Source: JBNKFQ01 sp050289385
GTDB taxonomy: Bacteria; Pseudomonadota; Gammaproteobacteria; Pseudomonadales; Porticoccaceae
Direction of reading: 5' to 3'
Length of the DNA stretch: 11,585 nucleotides
Assembly (NCBI GenBank): GCA_050289385.1
Contig: JBNKFQ010000201.1
Span: 1-11,585 of the forward strand
Both the position numbers and the translations under genes were made by a program. Positions 1 to 7,784 of this stretch are shown here, piece by piece. The notes beneath the pieces are model-generated. The model had not been told where the DNA came from. It made no database searches and saw only the letters and a program-made list of their open reading frames with translations. Positions within the stretch are counted from its first letter, which is position 1. Every line of letters starts with the position of its first letter.

Positions 1-1
1 C

Positions 2-688
2 CGTGTTGGTGAACAAAAAACAGTTAATCTGTCGGATGGCAGTGTTATTACTCTGAATACAGGCACTCAGGCGTTGGTTAATATTGATGCAGATAATCGG
101 CAAGTGATACTGGAGCGAGGAGAGGTATTCTTTGACATTGCCGACGATCCCTTGCGTCCATTTTCGGTAGATACTGGCACCCGCACGGTAACCGTACTGG
201 GTACAGAATTTAATATTCTTAAATCTCCTGGCAAGGTATCTGTTGCCGTTGTTGAAGGTCTGGTATCGATTCACGAAAAAGAAGATCAAGCGTCAAACAG
301 TGCGCCATTGATAGAAACATTTGGTAGTGATGGTGATGTGATTCGATTAAAGGCGCCATTACAGCATCGCCTCCAAGCTGGCTGGGTCGCCGATTTTGAT
401 GTGGCAAATAATGAACTGGTTGCTTATCGTGCAAACAAAATGGATCGCTTGCACAGTTGGCGAACAGGTTCGATACGATTCGAGGAAGAACCGTTGTACA
501 AGGTGGTTCAGGAAATAAATCGCTATTACAGCAAAAAAATACTAATCGAAGACAGTAGTATTATGGATATGAAGATTTTTGCTGTTGTGCGGCTTGATCG
601 TCTGGATGCATCTCTGGTAGGTTTGGAAAAAACGCTTCCCATTAAAGTGATTCGCCATTTTGACCGGATTGTTATTGTTGGGGATTGA
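2..688 (+). CDS. FecR-family anti-sigma factor, C-terminal part (5' truncated by window edge)
   Basis: The reading frame is open from base 2, so the gene starts left of the window and about 228 codons are visible. The first ~75 residues carry the FecR periplasmic domain pattern: LSDGSVITLNTGT, then a RGEVFFDIA strand, a DPLRPFSV strand and VLGTEFNI, followed by a VEGLVSI strand. The last ~75 residues (from about SIRFEEEPLYKVVQEINRYY) match the C-terminal domain (DUF4974-type) that in FecR proteins contacts the signalling domain of the outer-membrane receptor. By family knowledge FecR spans the inner membrane and holds or activates an ECF sigma factor. The missing N-terminal part should hold the cytoplasmic anti-sigma segment and the membrane helix. 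The next gene, in the same direction, is a TonB receptor with an STN domain, which is the expected partner. The sigma gene should lie just left of the window. Family assignment is firm; the inducing ligand is unknown. Confidence 0.9.
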   Translation, partial: RVGEQKTVNLSDGSVITLNTGTQALVNIDADNRQVILERGEVFFDIADDPLRPFSVDTGTRTVTVLGTEFNILKSPGKVSVAVVEGLVSIHEKEDQASNSAPLIETFGSDGDVIRLKAPLQHRLQAGWVADFDVANNELVAYRANKMDRLHSWRTGSIRFEEEPLYKVVQEINRYYSKKILIEDSSIMDMKIFAVVRLDRLDASLVGLEKTLPIKVIRHFDRIVIVGD

Positions 689-695
689 GTTTTGA

Positions 696-861
696 GTTGG
701 AGGTTTGAGGTTGGAAGTTGGAAGGAAATGAGTCGTGCCATCGCTTTGCTCGGCCTCGCCGCGTAGAATTTTCAGAGTGTGCTGTGCGCACCAATAAAAT
801 TCCTTTTGTAATTATTTTAGATATTGATTTTACTTCTGACTTCCAACCTCTAACTTCCAAC
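696..861. repeat. MITE-like element with ~29-bp terminal inverted repeats and an inner palindrome
   Basis: The left end (696-724) and right end (833-861) are inverted copies matching at 25 of 29 positions; the shared core is GTTGGA-GTT-GAGGTTGGAAGT. Inside sits a nested dyad: GAATTTT (766-772) pairs with AAAATTC (796-802), enclosing GTGTGC (777-782) and GCGCAC (786-791) with one mismatch. There is no transposase frame. Short reading frames through it give low-complexity peptides of the SNFQLPTSNLQL kind, which recur in databases because such repeats are dispersed; that is recollection, not a search. It begins 7 bases after the fecR stop and ends 100 bases before the receptor gene, so any read-through transcript would fold into a long hairpin. 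Mobility is inferred from structure only. Confidence 0.6.
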
Positions 862-961
862 TAAAATCGACAGGTAGGGTATCTCACGCAGCAGACGTGT
901 AATAAATGAACAAGTTAAAAATTACATTTCTACTAAACTGTGTTATAGAGGTGGGTATCTA

Positions 962-3460
962 ATGAAAGCTCATATAAAGAGTTCTGGCAACAAGAGGGGA
1001 GCGACTGTGTTCACTGCTGCGGTGGTGTTGGCAATGGCGGGCAATCTCCAGGCAGATACGGTAAAGGTTTTATTGGAAATAGATAAACAACAAGCGGGCA
1101 CAGCTCTTATGGAACTGGCCGAAAAATCTGGTATCCAGATAATGGTGCCACAAAATATTGGTAAAAATGTAAATCTGCCAGCGCTGAACGGGGAGTATAC
1201 GGTTAGTCAGGCACTGGATGTTTTGCTTTATAACAGCGGCCTGACCTATGAGTTTGCTTCTGAAGATACTGTGGTAATAAAAAATAGTGAAAGTGGAAAG
1301 GATAAACGTTCTTACAAGAAAAAAGAACTGACTATAGAAGAAATGGTCGTAACAGCAACAAAGCGCGGTAGCACCAATCTTCTGGATACGGAGATGAGTA
1401 TTTCGACCCTGGGTCAGGAAGACATGGAGCGCAAAGGCTATGTCAGCATGAGCGACTATTTGTCCACTATTCCTGGCGTTAGCCAACTGGATATGGGGCC
1501 GGGATATAACAAGCTTTCTATGAGAGGGATTGGTGCAGGGGGTTTCGCAGACAGCACTGTAGGTCTCTATTTGGGGGAAGTACCGTTAAGCAGACCCGGA
1601 GGTTCCGACGTTGACATCAAGTTGGTTGACATCCACCACGTTGAAATTTTGCGAGGCCCTCAGGGTACCCTCTTTGGTTCTGGCACTATGGGGGGTGCGG
1701 TACGTAATATACCCAACGCCCCCAACCTGGATGAATTTGAGGCAGAGTTACAAGCGGGTGGCTCTTACACTGATGGTTCCGGCGGTATGAACAACAAGGT
1801 CAATGGCGTCATCAATGTGCCTATGATCGAGGGCCAGCTGGCGTTGAGGGTTGCTGCTTATCGCATTGAAAATCGTGGATACGTGGACATGGTGAGTTCC
1901 AGCGATGCCGCAGCTGTTGTCAAGGCTGCAAACTTTGGCGGGGTACTCAATAACAGAAAAGACGTTAACGACAGTGAGTTTAGTGGTGTTCGGGCCACCC
2001 TGCTGTGGCAGCCCACGGACAATTTGTCTTTTACATTAATGCATGTAACGCAAGACCTGAATCAGGATGGCATGGCGTACGTGGATCTTGAAAAGGGCGG
2101 CTACCGTGGAGTTGCTTTTGAATTTAATGGATTGTTTGGTGGGCAGGAAGGCCGCTCGGACGAAATTGATTTAACCAGTCTGGTTATTGAATACGATCTT
2201 GATTGGGGTAATTTGACGTCTGTATCCACCACTCGGAAAGATCGCGTGGTGCGAGATCTTGACGACAGCAGATTTTTACCCTGGCCAACTGCTCAAACAA
2301 GTATTAGTGACACCGAAGGTTTTTCTCAGGAACTGAGGGTCAATTCCCAATTGGATGGACCACTCCAGTTTTTGGGTGGGCTCTATTATGAAGACCTGCA
2401 AACCACTGGCGACGGAATATTGTTATGGAGTGGTGATGGTGTGCTGGATCCCTTTGCGGGTGCAAGCTTGTTTGGAGGCGAGTCAGGCGAATTCATCGAA
2501 CAGATGGCTGCATTTGGCGAAGTATCCTATGAATTAATCGACCAGTTTAAACTGACGGTGGGTGGGCGCTGGTTCAGTTATGATCGGAGAACCACCAGAA
2601 ACCTTTTTGGTATATTTGCCCCGACACCTTTTGATCGAACATCGGATGAGACGGGTAGCAAAGGCAAGATCAACCTGGCGTATACCCCCAACGACGATAC
2701 CCTGATCTATGCTCAATGGGCAGAAGGTTTTCGATTGGGTAAACCGGTCGATGTGCCAAATCTGGCTACATGTGATGTCAATAATGACGGTATTCTGGAT
2801 GGCACCAACACGCCAATAAATACCGGGGGAGAACTGGATTCTGATTCTCTGGAAAGCATTGAATTGGGGTTTAAATTCAGTCTGCTGGATAACCAGATGG
2901 TATTGAACGGAGCTATTTATCGTATCAGCTGGGACGGTATTCCCGTTAGCGTATTTCCACCTCCGGGCGGTTGTGGGTTGGGAACCACATGGAACGCCGG
3001 TGAAGCGCAATCACACGGCCTGGAACTGGAAACCAGCTATATGCTTGCCGAACAATTACGCGTGGATTTCGGTTTTGGCTACTATGATGCAGAACTTGCC
3101 GTTGATTCTCCCGGAGGAGGGCTAAAAGGCGATCGCTTGCCGTTCAGCCCGAGGGCTAATGCCAATATTGGCGTTGATTACAGTTTTGAATTAGCGGGAT
3201 ATGAAAGTTTTATTCACCTTAACTACTCCTACGTGGGTGGCTTTCATTCAGATTTGGCCGGGAACACATCGGTGCTGGGTGACTATGTTAAATTAAATTT
3301 GCGCGCTGGCGTTGCGATTAATGAACATTTGTCGTTTGAACTCTACGGCAAGAATCTTGGCAATGCCGACGACCTTGCCGGCGTAGACTTTGGATTCGGG
3401 CGATCAGAGATACGGCTGGTACCACGGGTAATAGGTTTGGATGTAAATTACAGCTTTTAA
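962..3460 (+). CDS. TonB-dependent outer-membrane receptor with N-terminal STN signalling domain (FecA-type)
   Basis: An 832-residue active-transport receptor of the outer membrane. The ATG at 962 follows AGAGGTGG (947-954) at normal spacing and opens a signal peptide (about 1-31, cleavage after NLQA). Residues ~36-107 form an STN (secretin/TonB short N-terminal) domain. A TonB-box-like segment, LTIEEMVVTATKR, lies at 123-135. The plug (about 140-255) contains SMRGIG and the VEILRGPQGTLFGSGTMGG signature. The rest is beta-barrel ending in NYSF with a terminal Phe, as expected for assembly by the Bam machinery. In known systems the STN domain signals ligand binding to FecR, which frees an ECF sigma factor; the fecR gene just upstream supports this. 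The long extracellular-loop region carries a DVNNDGILD stretch (605-613) between two cysteines. The ligand (siderophore, haem, glycan or other) cannot be told from the sequence. No convincing promoter was found in front of the gene. Confidence 0.93.
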   Translation: MKAHIKSSGNKRGATVFTAAVVLAMAGNLQADTVKVLLEIDKQQAGTALMELAEKSGIQIMVPQNIGKNVNLPALNGEYTVSQALDVLLYNSGLTYEFASEDTVVIKNSESGKDKRSYKKKELTIEEMVVTATKRGSTNLLDTEMSISTLGQEDMERKGYVSMSDYLSTIPGVSQLDMGPGYNKLSMRGIGAGGFADSTVGLYLGEVPLSRPGGSDVDIKLVDIHHVEILRGPQGTLFGSGTMGGAVRNIPNAPNLDEFEAELQAGGSYTDGSGGMNNKVNGVINVPMIEGQLALRVAAYRIENRGYVDMVSSSDAAAVVKAANFGGVLNNRKDVNDSEFSGVRATLLWQPTDNLSFTLMHVTQDLNQDGMAYVDLEKGGYRGVAFEFNGLFGGQEGRSDEIDLTSLVIEYDLDWGNLTSVSTTRKDRVVRDLDDSRFLPWPTAQTSISDTEGFSQELRVNSQLDGPLQFLGGLYYEDLQTTGDGILLWSGDGVLDPFAGASLFGGESGEFIEQMAAFGEVSYELIDQFKLTVGGRWFSYDRRTTRNLFGIFAPTPFDRTSDETGSKGKINLAYTPNDDTLIYAQWAEGFRLGKPVDVPNLATCDVNNDGILDGTNTPINTGGELDSDSLESIELGFKFSLLDNQMVLNGAIYRISWDGIPVSVFPPPGGCGLGTTWNAGEAQSHGLELETSYMLAEQLRVDFGFGYYDAELAVDSPGGGLKGDRLPFSPRANANIGVDYSFELAGYESFIHLNYSYVGGFHSDLAGNTSVLGDYVKLNLRAGVAINEHLSFELYGKNLGNADDLAGVDFGFGRSEIRLVPRVIGLDVNYSF

Positions 3461-3489
3461 CCCTTTAGTTATCTTTTATACATTACGGT

Positions 3490-3526
3490 ATTCCCCACCC
3501 ATTTTTTTGGTAAGTGGGTGGGGGAT
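3490..3526 (+). terminator. Candidate Rho-independent terminator of the TonB receptor gene
   Basis: Thirty bases after the receptor stop, CCCCACCCA (3493-3501) pairs perfectly with TGGGTGGGG (3515-3523). Three more pairs (one G-U) extend the stem to 12 bp around a 13-nt T-rich loop. The downstream tail is T-rich but interrupted (TTAGAAATAATTTTT), so termination may be incomplete. Confidence 0.5.
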
Positions 3527-3560
3527 TTAGAAATAATTTTTCCCGAATTGATCTCCGTAA

Positions 3561-3950
3561 ACAATTGGTCCTCCATCAGGTGCGGTCCCTGACAGGAATC
3601 GCGAGTATTCTCAAATCAGAAACACGGCTATACACAAAGTCAGGAATGTATCTGATTCTGAAACAAGTCAGATCCATGCTCTTGAAGATTATGTGGGCAC
3701 ATATAGAAATCCTGTTCAGGGGGATATAGTGGTTAAGATAAGCGGCAAAAATCTTTCTTTTGAGCTTGATAAAACTTACAAAGACTACTTGAAGTACAGT
3801 GATCATGACGCATTTTATCCTGGGGTTGCCGAGCCCTGGTATGGTAAATTTTTGATAACAGACTTGGTCCGTTTCAGTGTTGATCGTATTGGAAAAATAG
3901 TTTCACTGTTTATTGCGGATAAGGAATTTCAAAGAGTGAAGTCTGAATAA
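3561..3950 (+). pseudogene. Remnant of a serine hydrolase (beta-lactamase family): C-terminal DUF3471-like domain only
   Basis: This frame is open from just after a TAA at 3558-3560 to the stop at 3948-3950. It encodes a linker followed by EDYVGTYRNPVQGDI (codons beginning near 3684), then a beta-rich segment with SDHDAFYP and a final DRIGKIVSLFI strand. That is the pattern of the DUF3471 domain found at the C-terminus of many secreted beta-lactamase-fold serine hydrolases, including the linker normally present before it. The catalytic domain (SxxK, YxG, HxG) is absent. No ATG, GTG or TTG lies in frame before the GTG at 3693, which falls inside the domain and has no clear ribosome binding site. 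I therefore read it as a truncated gene left by deletion or rearrangement. A short 85-residue product from 3693 is possible but unlikely. It is not the lost end of the neighbouring hydrolase, which is on the other strand and has its own complete end. Confidence 0.65.
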
Positions 3951-3997
3951 ATCTCGCTGGTATTATATTTGATTGGCTTGAAGGTTTATTTGGGGCC

Positions 3998-4048
3998 AAG
4001 CAGGATTCTGACTGAACCCATACTTGACCTTGTGCATGACTCCTGCTT
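3998..4048. repeat. 8-bp inverted repeat between convergent genes
   Basis: AAGCAGGA (3998-4005) and TCCTGCTT (4041-4048) are perfect inverted copies 35 bases apart, between the hydrolase remnant and the end of the minus-strand serine hydrolase. It could form a weak hairpin, but neither side has a T-run, so a terminator role is doubtful. Nothing else was recognised in 3951-4093. Confidence 0.3.
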
Positions 4049-4093
4049 TGTGTATTACCCTCCACTTATGGCATCGGGCAGTCAGTTGGTGAT

Positions 4094-5299
4094 TTAAAAC
4101 TGTGTTTCATCAAGTAAATCATAACCATATACTCTGGCAACACGGTTTTTAAATTCCTGGATAACATCGCCCGCATTATCGGTATTGGTCATGATGGCAA
4201 AGCCATAACCCTTGACTTTATGAGCAAACAGCAAACAGTTAAAACCCCAGTTGCCGCCGCTGTGATTAAAGTACCAGCCTTCACCCTCACGCTTGATTAT
4301 AAAACCCACTGCAAAAGGGCCAACCCCCACGGGGCTTAACATTTCCTTGATCATGGTTTGCGACAATACATTATTCGCTTCGCCGCGGAGTGATTTTTGC
4401 ACTTCGATACCGAATTTCGCCAAATCGGTCGGAGTGGTCCACAAGCCCGCAGCCGCCAGCGCCTTGTATTGATGCCATTTCGCCTCTCTGGCCTTGCCGT
4501 CCTTGTCGTGGGCACGGCTGGCGTTTTTATCGTGCTTGGGTGACAGCGGGTGCTCAAACACGCTGTTGGTCATGCCAACCGGCTTCAATACCAGATCGTG
4601 CATCAGATCTTTGTACGGGCGACCATAAGTGTCGCTGAGCGCCAGTTGCAAAATGGTGGTGCCACCACCGGAGTATTTTGCTTTGGTAAATGGCGGCATC
4701 GTTATGCGCACTGGACCGCCGCTTGAAGGTTTTTTCCCATCCAGCAGTTGCACCATTGTCGGCATGGGCTCGGTTGGCAGGTAACCGGGAAACCCGAATC
4801 CATCGCCCAGGCCGGCTGTGTGACTGGCCAGCATACGGGGTGTCACCGGCGTGTTTTTGTTGAACTCACTGTCAGGCAGTTGCCAGGATTTCAAAATGCT
4901 GTTGATGTCATCGTCCAGAGAGAACTTGCCATCCTGTACTGCTTTCAGCACCGCCATGGCATTCAGGGTTTTACTGATGGATGCCGCCTGAAACAGTGTT
5001 TCTGTATTGACCCTGGCGCCGGTCTTTACGTCAGAAATTCCATAAGCTTTTGCCCAGTGAATTTTGAAGTCTTTGAATACGGCGATACTGACACCGGGAA
5101 CGTTGGCATGCTTCATGACTTCTTCAAAAGTTAGCGAAGACAACTCCCCATTGCCGGAATCCTGTGGACCTTCAATCATTTTGGCCATTTCGGCAGGCGA
5201 GTTTTGATCGGCAGCAATTCCGGACAGGGTCCAGAACGACATCAGAAATAACAAGAGCAATGGTCGAGTGATACAAGGCTGAATATTATTGTAGGTCAT
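4094..5299 (-). CDS. Secreted serine hydrolase of the class C beta-lactamase / penicillin-binding-protein family
   Basis: I place the start at the ATG at 5299 (401 residues). It is preceded by AAGGAAG at good spacing and opens directly into a signal peptide (MTYNNIQPC then a hydrophobic run, about 12-30, ending SGIAA). An upstream start at 5377 would put 26 unrelated residues before the signal. Catalytic motifs are complete: SISK at 107-110 (nucleophile Ser107, base Lys110) in LFQAASISK; KYSGGG at 208-213 with Tyr209; and NHSGGN at 345-350 in place of the KTG box. SHTAGL (159-164) and AAAGLWTTPTDLAKF (282-296) are also typical. Family members include esterases, D-amino-acid peptidases and PBP4*-like enzymes; true beta-lactamases are a minority, so no antibiotic role should be assumed. 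The product should be periplasmic or extracellular. It lies 233 bases downstream of the XRE regulator gene in the same direction, so co-transcription or local control is possible. Confidence 0.9.
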   Translation of the reverse strand: MTYNNIQPCITRPLLLLFLMSFWTLSGIAADQNSPAEMAKMIEGPQDSGNGELSSLTFEEVMKHANVPGVSIAVFKDFKIHWAKAYGISDVKTGARVNTETLFQAASISKTLNAMAVLKAVQDGKFSLDDDINSILKSWQLPDSEFNKNTPVTPRMLASHTAGLGDGFGFPGYLPTEPMPTMVQLLDGKKPSSGGPVRITMPPFTKAKYSGGGTTILQLALSDTYGRPYKDLMHDLVLKPVGMTNSVFEHPLSPKHDKNASRAHDKDGKAREAKWHQYKALAAAGLWTTPTDLAKFGIEVQKSLRGEANNVLSQTMIKEMLSPVGVGPFAVGFIIKREGEGWYFNHSGGNWGFNCLLFAHKVKGYGFAIMTNTDNAGDVIQEFKNRVARVYGYDLLDETQF

Positions 5300-5399
5300 G
5301 ACGTCTTCCTTAGAGAAAGCGTGGAGTGTTGATTGGATAATGCCAGTCTGTCTGGTATTCGGAACCAACGGGTGCAAAGGCTTGAAGGTATGTCTTTAG

Positions 5400-5419
5400 G
5401 CACACATTAATGCATGTGC
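5400..5419. promoter_or_regulatory. Weak dyad upstream of the serine hydrolase gene
   Basis: GCACA (5400-5404) and TGTGC (5415-5419) flank a 10-base centre containing CATTAATG, itself a perfect palindrome (5405-5412). It lies about 100 bp upstream of the hydrolase start, where an operator could sit. No convincing -35/-10 pair was found beside it. The call rests on symmetry alone. Confidence 0.2.
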
Positions 5420-5484
5420 GGCCGATTATCCCACGGTTGGCCAAGCAGCAGCAATTTGCTGGTTTATGCGCTTTTACACTGGTT

Positions 5485-5504
5485 CAGCATCATATGTGAT
5501 GCTG
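5485..5504. terminator. Perfect 8-bp hairpin just after the XRE regulator gene
   Basis: CAGCATCA (5485-5492) and TGATGCTG (5497-5504) pair perfectly around a 4-nt loop, beginning 28 bases past the regulator stop codon when read on the minus strand. There is no T-run on the minus side, so it may be a weak terminator, an RNA-stabilising end or a DNA operator. It is the clearest structure in the 233-base gap 5300-5532, which holds no gene. Confidence 0.35.
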
Positions 5505-5532
5505 TTTGGTCTGCGGTCTGGAGTCATGCTGT

Positions 5533-6348
5533 TTACAATTTGGGCAGAAACAGTGGGTCTTTATCGCTTTTGTGGTTATTGATTTTATCTTTAATGTCTT
5601 TGGCAATTAACGGGCTGTCGGCATCGTACAGACCGCAGGACTTGAACATGTGGCGAAAGTTAATTTGTTTGCCAAGATATTGGTAGAGAACACGAGTCGC
5701 ACAGGGTTCACGGCTGATTCGAACGGAGATGCCCAGCTTGATGCCGGTCAGATAATCGAGTTTGCTGAGGTAGTTGGGGTACAAAACCGTTTGCGTTATT
5801 TCGTTGCTGCGCAGTTGTTCGATATCGATCAAGATCATGCGCTCCGCCAAAAAGAACACCCTGCCTTCATACTTGCAGTGTGTTGCCTTGGCTTTGCTGT
5901 CGTGCGGTTTCAAGCGCTGATAACGGCTGAACGCCAGTTGATTTTCATGTTCACGAATTTCAACAATCGACTTAAGAATTTTGCCCTGAAACCCCATAGA
6001 AAAATAGTATTCGTAGTAATAGCCAATATATTCATGTAACGGTTGCAAGCTATTAACCGCTATATTTTGTAATTGATGAAAGAATGGGTCTTTAGATAAG
6101 TAGTCTTCAGATCGTTTTCTTATACGAATGATGTTTTCAAATTCTTCATACGGCCCCAGGATTTCGTGTTCTTCGACGCCAAAAAAGTCACAGATTCGAG
6201 TCAGGTTTTTTGAAGAAGGTATTACATGCTCATTAATATATTTGTTAAATTGAGTTCGATTGATATTAACCCGTCGGCAAACTTCTGATACAGATCCAAA
6301 GTGCCCGCAAAGTAATTTGAGGTTGGTGCCAAACGATGTGTTATTCAT
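5533..6348 (-). CDS. XRE/Cro-type HTH regulator with uncharacterised C-terminal domain
   Basis: A 271-residue protein. Residues ~8-65 form a Cro/CI-type helix-turn-helix: SVSEVCRRVNINRTQFNKYI is the turn region, followed by PSSKNLTRICDFFGV, the typical second half. After a charged linker (66-100) comes a ~150-residue domain rich in aromatic residues (YIGYYYEYYF at 108-117, FFLAERM at 165-171, LYPNYLSKLDYLTGIKLGIS at 189-208, REPCATRVLYQYLG at 213-226). I recall similar proteins annotated only as XRE-family regulators, but know no ligand or structure for this domain; a small-molecule sensor is a guess. No transmembrane helix is apparent. The ATG at 6348 lacks a strong Shine-Dalgarno, and there is no good alternative. 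It sits 68 bases behind glrR, without an evident terminator between, so it may be partly co-transcribed with the kinase operon. It precedes the serine hydrolase, a plausible target. Confidence 0.8.
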   Translation of the reverse strand: MNNTSFGTNLKLLCGHFGSVSEVCRRVNINRTQFNKYINEHVIPSSKNLTRICDFFGVEEHEILGPYEEFENIIRIRKRSEDYLSKDPFFHQLQNIAVNSLQPLHEYIGYYYEYYFSMGFQGKILKSIVEIREHENQLAFSRYQRLKPHDSKAKATHCKYEGRVFFLAERMILIDIEQLRSNEITQTVLYPNYLSKLDYLTGIKLGISVRISREPCATRVLYQYLGKQINFRHMFKSCGLYDADSPLIAKDIKDKINNHKSDKDPLFLPKL

Positions 6349-6416
6349 AAAAATCGGTTCACGTGGTTATGGTCGTTTATGCCGTTTAAAATTGACCAAC
6401 TGATAACAGCGAAATA

Positions 6417-7784
6417 TCAGGCATCAGAGGTCCGGTCGTCTTGCGTTTGTCGAAACTTTGTTGGGTCCAGCTCGTGCCTTTTGATTAGCTTGTAAAAATC
6501 CGAACGATTGCGCCCGGCGATTTCGGCCGCCAGTGGCATGTTGCCATCGGTTGCTGTCAGCAATTGAACCAGGTAGTCGTACTCAAACTGTTGTTTTGCA
6601 TGGCGCAAAGGTTCAATTCGTACCCCCCTGTTGCCGGGCAGGGCATGTTCTGCCTGGGTTGCTGAGATGACTGGCGTGGCAGCAAGAGCAAAGACCCGTT
6701 CCATCACATTTTCCAGTTCCCGAATGTTGCCTGGCCAATGGTAACCGAGCAACAAACTGGTTGCCTTGGGAGACAGGGTTTTTTCCGGTTTGCCCGTGCG
6801 TTCGGAAATTTTTTGCAAAAAATGATTGGCCAGTAGTGGAATATCTTCCAATCGTTCGCGCAATGGGGGCAACTCCAGGCTGACAACATTCAGGCGGTAG
6901 TACAAATCGTCACGAAACGTTTTCTGCTCTATAGCCTCTTTCAGGTTTTGATGTGTTGCCGACAATACGCGCACATTGATGTCCTGATCGCGGCTTCCTC
7001 CCACTGGTCGCAGCTTGTTTTCTTGCAGAACGCGCAATAATTTGACTTGCAATGACAATGGCATATCGCCAATTTCGTCGAGCAATATTGTGCCGCTATT
7101 GGCCACAGTAAACAGGCCATCCCGGTTGCTGATTGCACCGGTAAAGGCGCCTTTAACGTGCCCAAACAGTTCAGACTCTAGCAAGTCATGGGGAATTGCA
7201 CTGCAGTTTATTGCAATAAAAGGTTGGTCTGCTCTTGGGCTTTTCTGGTGAAGATTGTTGGCCAGCAGCTCCTTGCCCGTTCCGCTTTCACCGGTAATTA
7301 AAATATTAACGTCACTTTCGGCAAACAGTTTGGCTTGTTCCAGTAAACGGTGCATTTTTGCACTGCGGGTCAATATTAATGTGGATAACTGTGGCGCATG
7401 CTCTTCTTGCGGCAAGTGAATTTTCAGAGCTTTGTCGAGGGTGCTGAGTAATTCCTCTTTATCTACGGGCTTGGTTAAAAAAGCAAACAGGCCTTTTTGC
7501 GTAGCAGTTACCGCCTCGCGTATGGAGCCATGGGCAGTAAGCATAACCACTGGTGTTGTTGGCCATTCGGCATGAAGTTTGTCAAACAGATCCAGCCCGT
7601 CCATGTTTTCCATGCGCAAGTCAGTAACCACTGCATCCACGTTTTTATGCTTCATTGTGTTTAGTGCGTCTGAACCGGAGGTCGCTGTAATCGGCTGATA
7701 TCCGGAGGCACCAAGACGCATTGACAGGAGCTGCAACATGCCGGGATCGTCGTCTACAATAAGAATGTTGGGTTTATTGGTCAT
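6417..7784 (-). CDS. glrR: Sigma-54-dependent response regulator GlrR (QseF)
   Basis: A 455-residue NtrC-class activator with all three domains. The receiver domain (1-120) has the acidic pocket DDD (11-13), phospho-acceptor Asp55 in VVTDLRM and Lys105 in LTKP. The AAA+ domain (about 137-365) has Walker A GESGTGKE (165-172), the sigma-54 contact loop GAFTGA (212-217), Walker B GTILLDEIGD (231-240) and RDDLYYRLNV (291-300). The Fis-type HTH is at about 410-440 (AAEIAGRNRSDFYKLIKRHEL). Receiver and HTH closely resemble E. coli GlrR (recalled: LTAHGSI, FLTKPVDK, AGRNRTEFYKLLSRHEL), and the gene order confirms it. I chose the ATG at 7784, whose product begins MTNKPNILIVDDD; it overlaps the end of qseG by 11 bases, suggesting translational coupling. 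The longer form from 7820 adds 12 unlikely residues. Family knowledge: phosphorylated by GlrK, it activates sigma-54 promoters. The sigma-54 promoter beyond glrK is the obvious local target. Confidence 0.92.
   Translation of the reverse strand: MTNKPNILIVDDDPGMLQLLSMRLGASGYQPITATSGSDALNTMKHKNVDAVVTDLRMENMDGLDLFDKLHAEWPTTPVVMLTAHGSIREAVTATQKGLFAFLTKPVDKEELLSTLDKALKIHLPQEEHAPQLSTLILTRSAKMHRLLEQAKLFAESDVNILITGESGTGKELLANNLHQKSPRADQPFIAINCSAIPHDLLESELFGHVKGAFTGAISNRDGLFTVANSGTILLDEIGDMPLSLQVKLLRVLQENKLRPVGGSRDQDINVRVLSATHQNLKEAIEQKTFRDDLYYRLNVVSLELPPLRERLEDIPLLANHFLQKISERTGKPEKTLSPKATSLLLGYHWPGNIRELENVMERVFALAATPVISATQAEHALPGNRGVRIEPLRHAKQQFEYDYLVQLLTATDGNMPLAAEIAGRNRSDFYKLIKRHELDPTKFRQTQDDRTSDA

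Noticed and set aside
672..860. Minus-strand reading frame inside the inverted-repeat element
   Set aside because: The peptide is a translation of the repeat ends, with no ribosome binding site or known domain.
922..949. TTACAT-N16-TATAGA as a promoter for the TonB receptor gene
   Set aside because: Transcription would start at about the ribosome binding site (947-954), giving an unusable leader.
3514..3729. 71-codon plus-strand frame after the receptor
   Set aside because: It begins in the terminator hairpin and overlaps, in another frame, the clear DUF3471-like remnant.
4748..5134. 128-codon plus-strand frame opposite the serine hydrolase
   Set aside because: It lies entirely antisense to a gene with complete catalytic motifs; the composition looks like a shadow frame.
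4094..5299. Reading the serine hydrolase as a true class C beta-lactamase
   Set aside because: It has YSG and HSGG rather than the YSN and KTG boxes usual in AmpC enzymes, and resembles the broad esterase/peptidase branch.
5414..5686. 90-codon plus-strand frame in the gap before and over the XRE gene
   Set aside because: Half is antisense to the XRE gene; there is no Shine-Dalgarno or recognisable domain.
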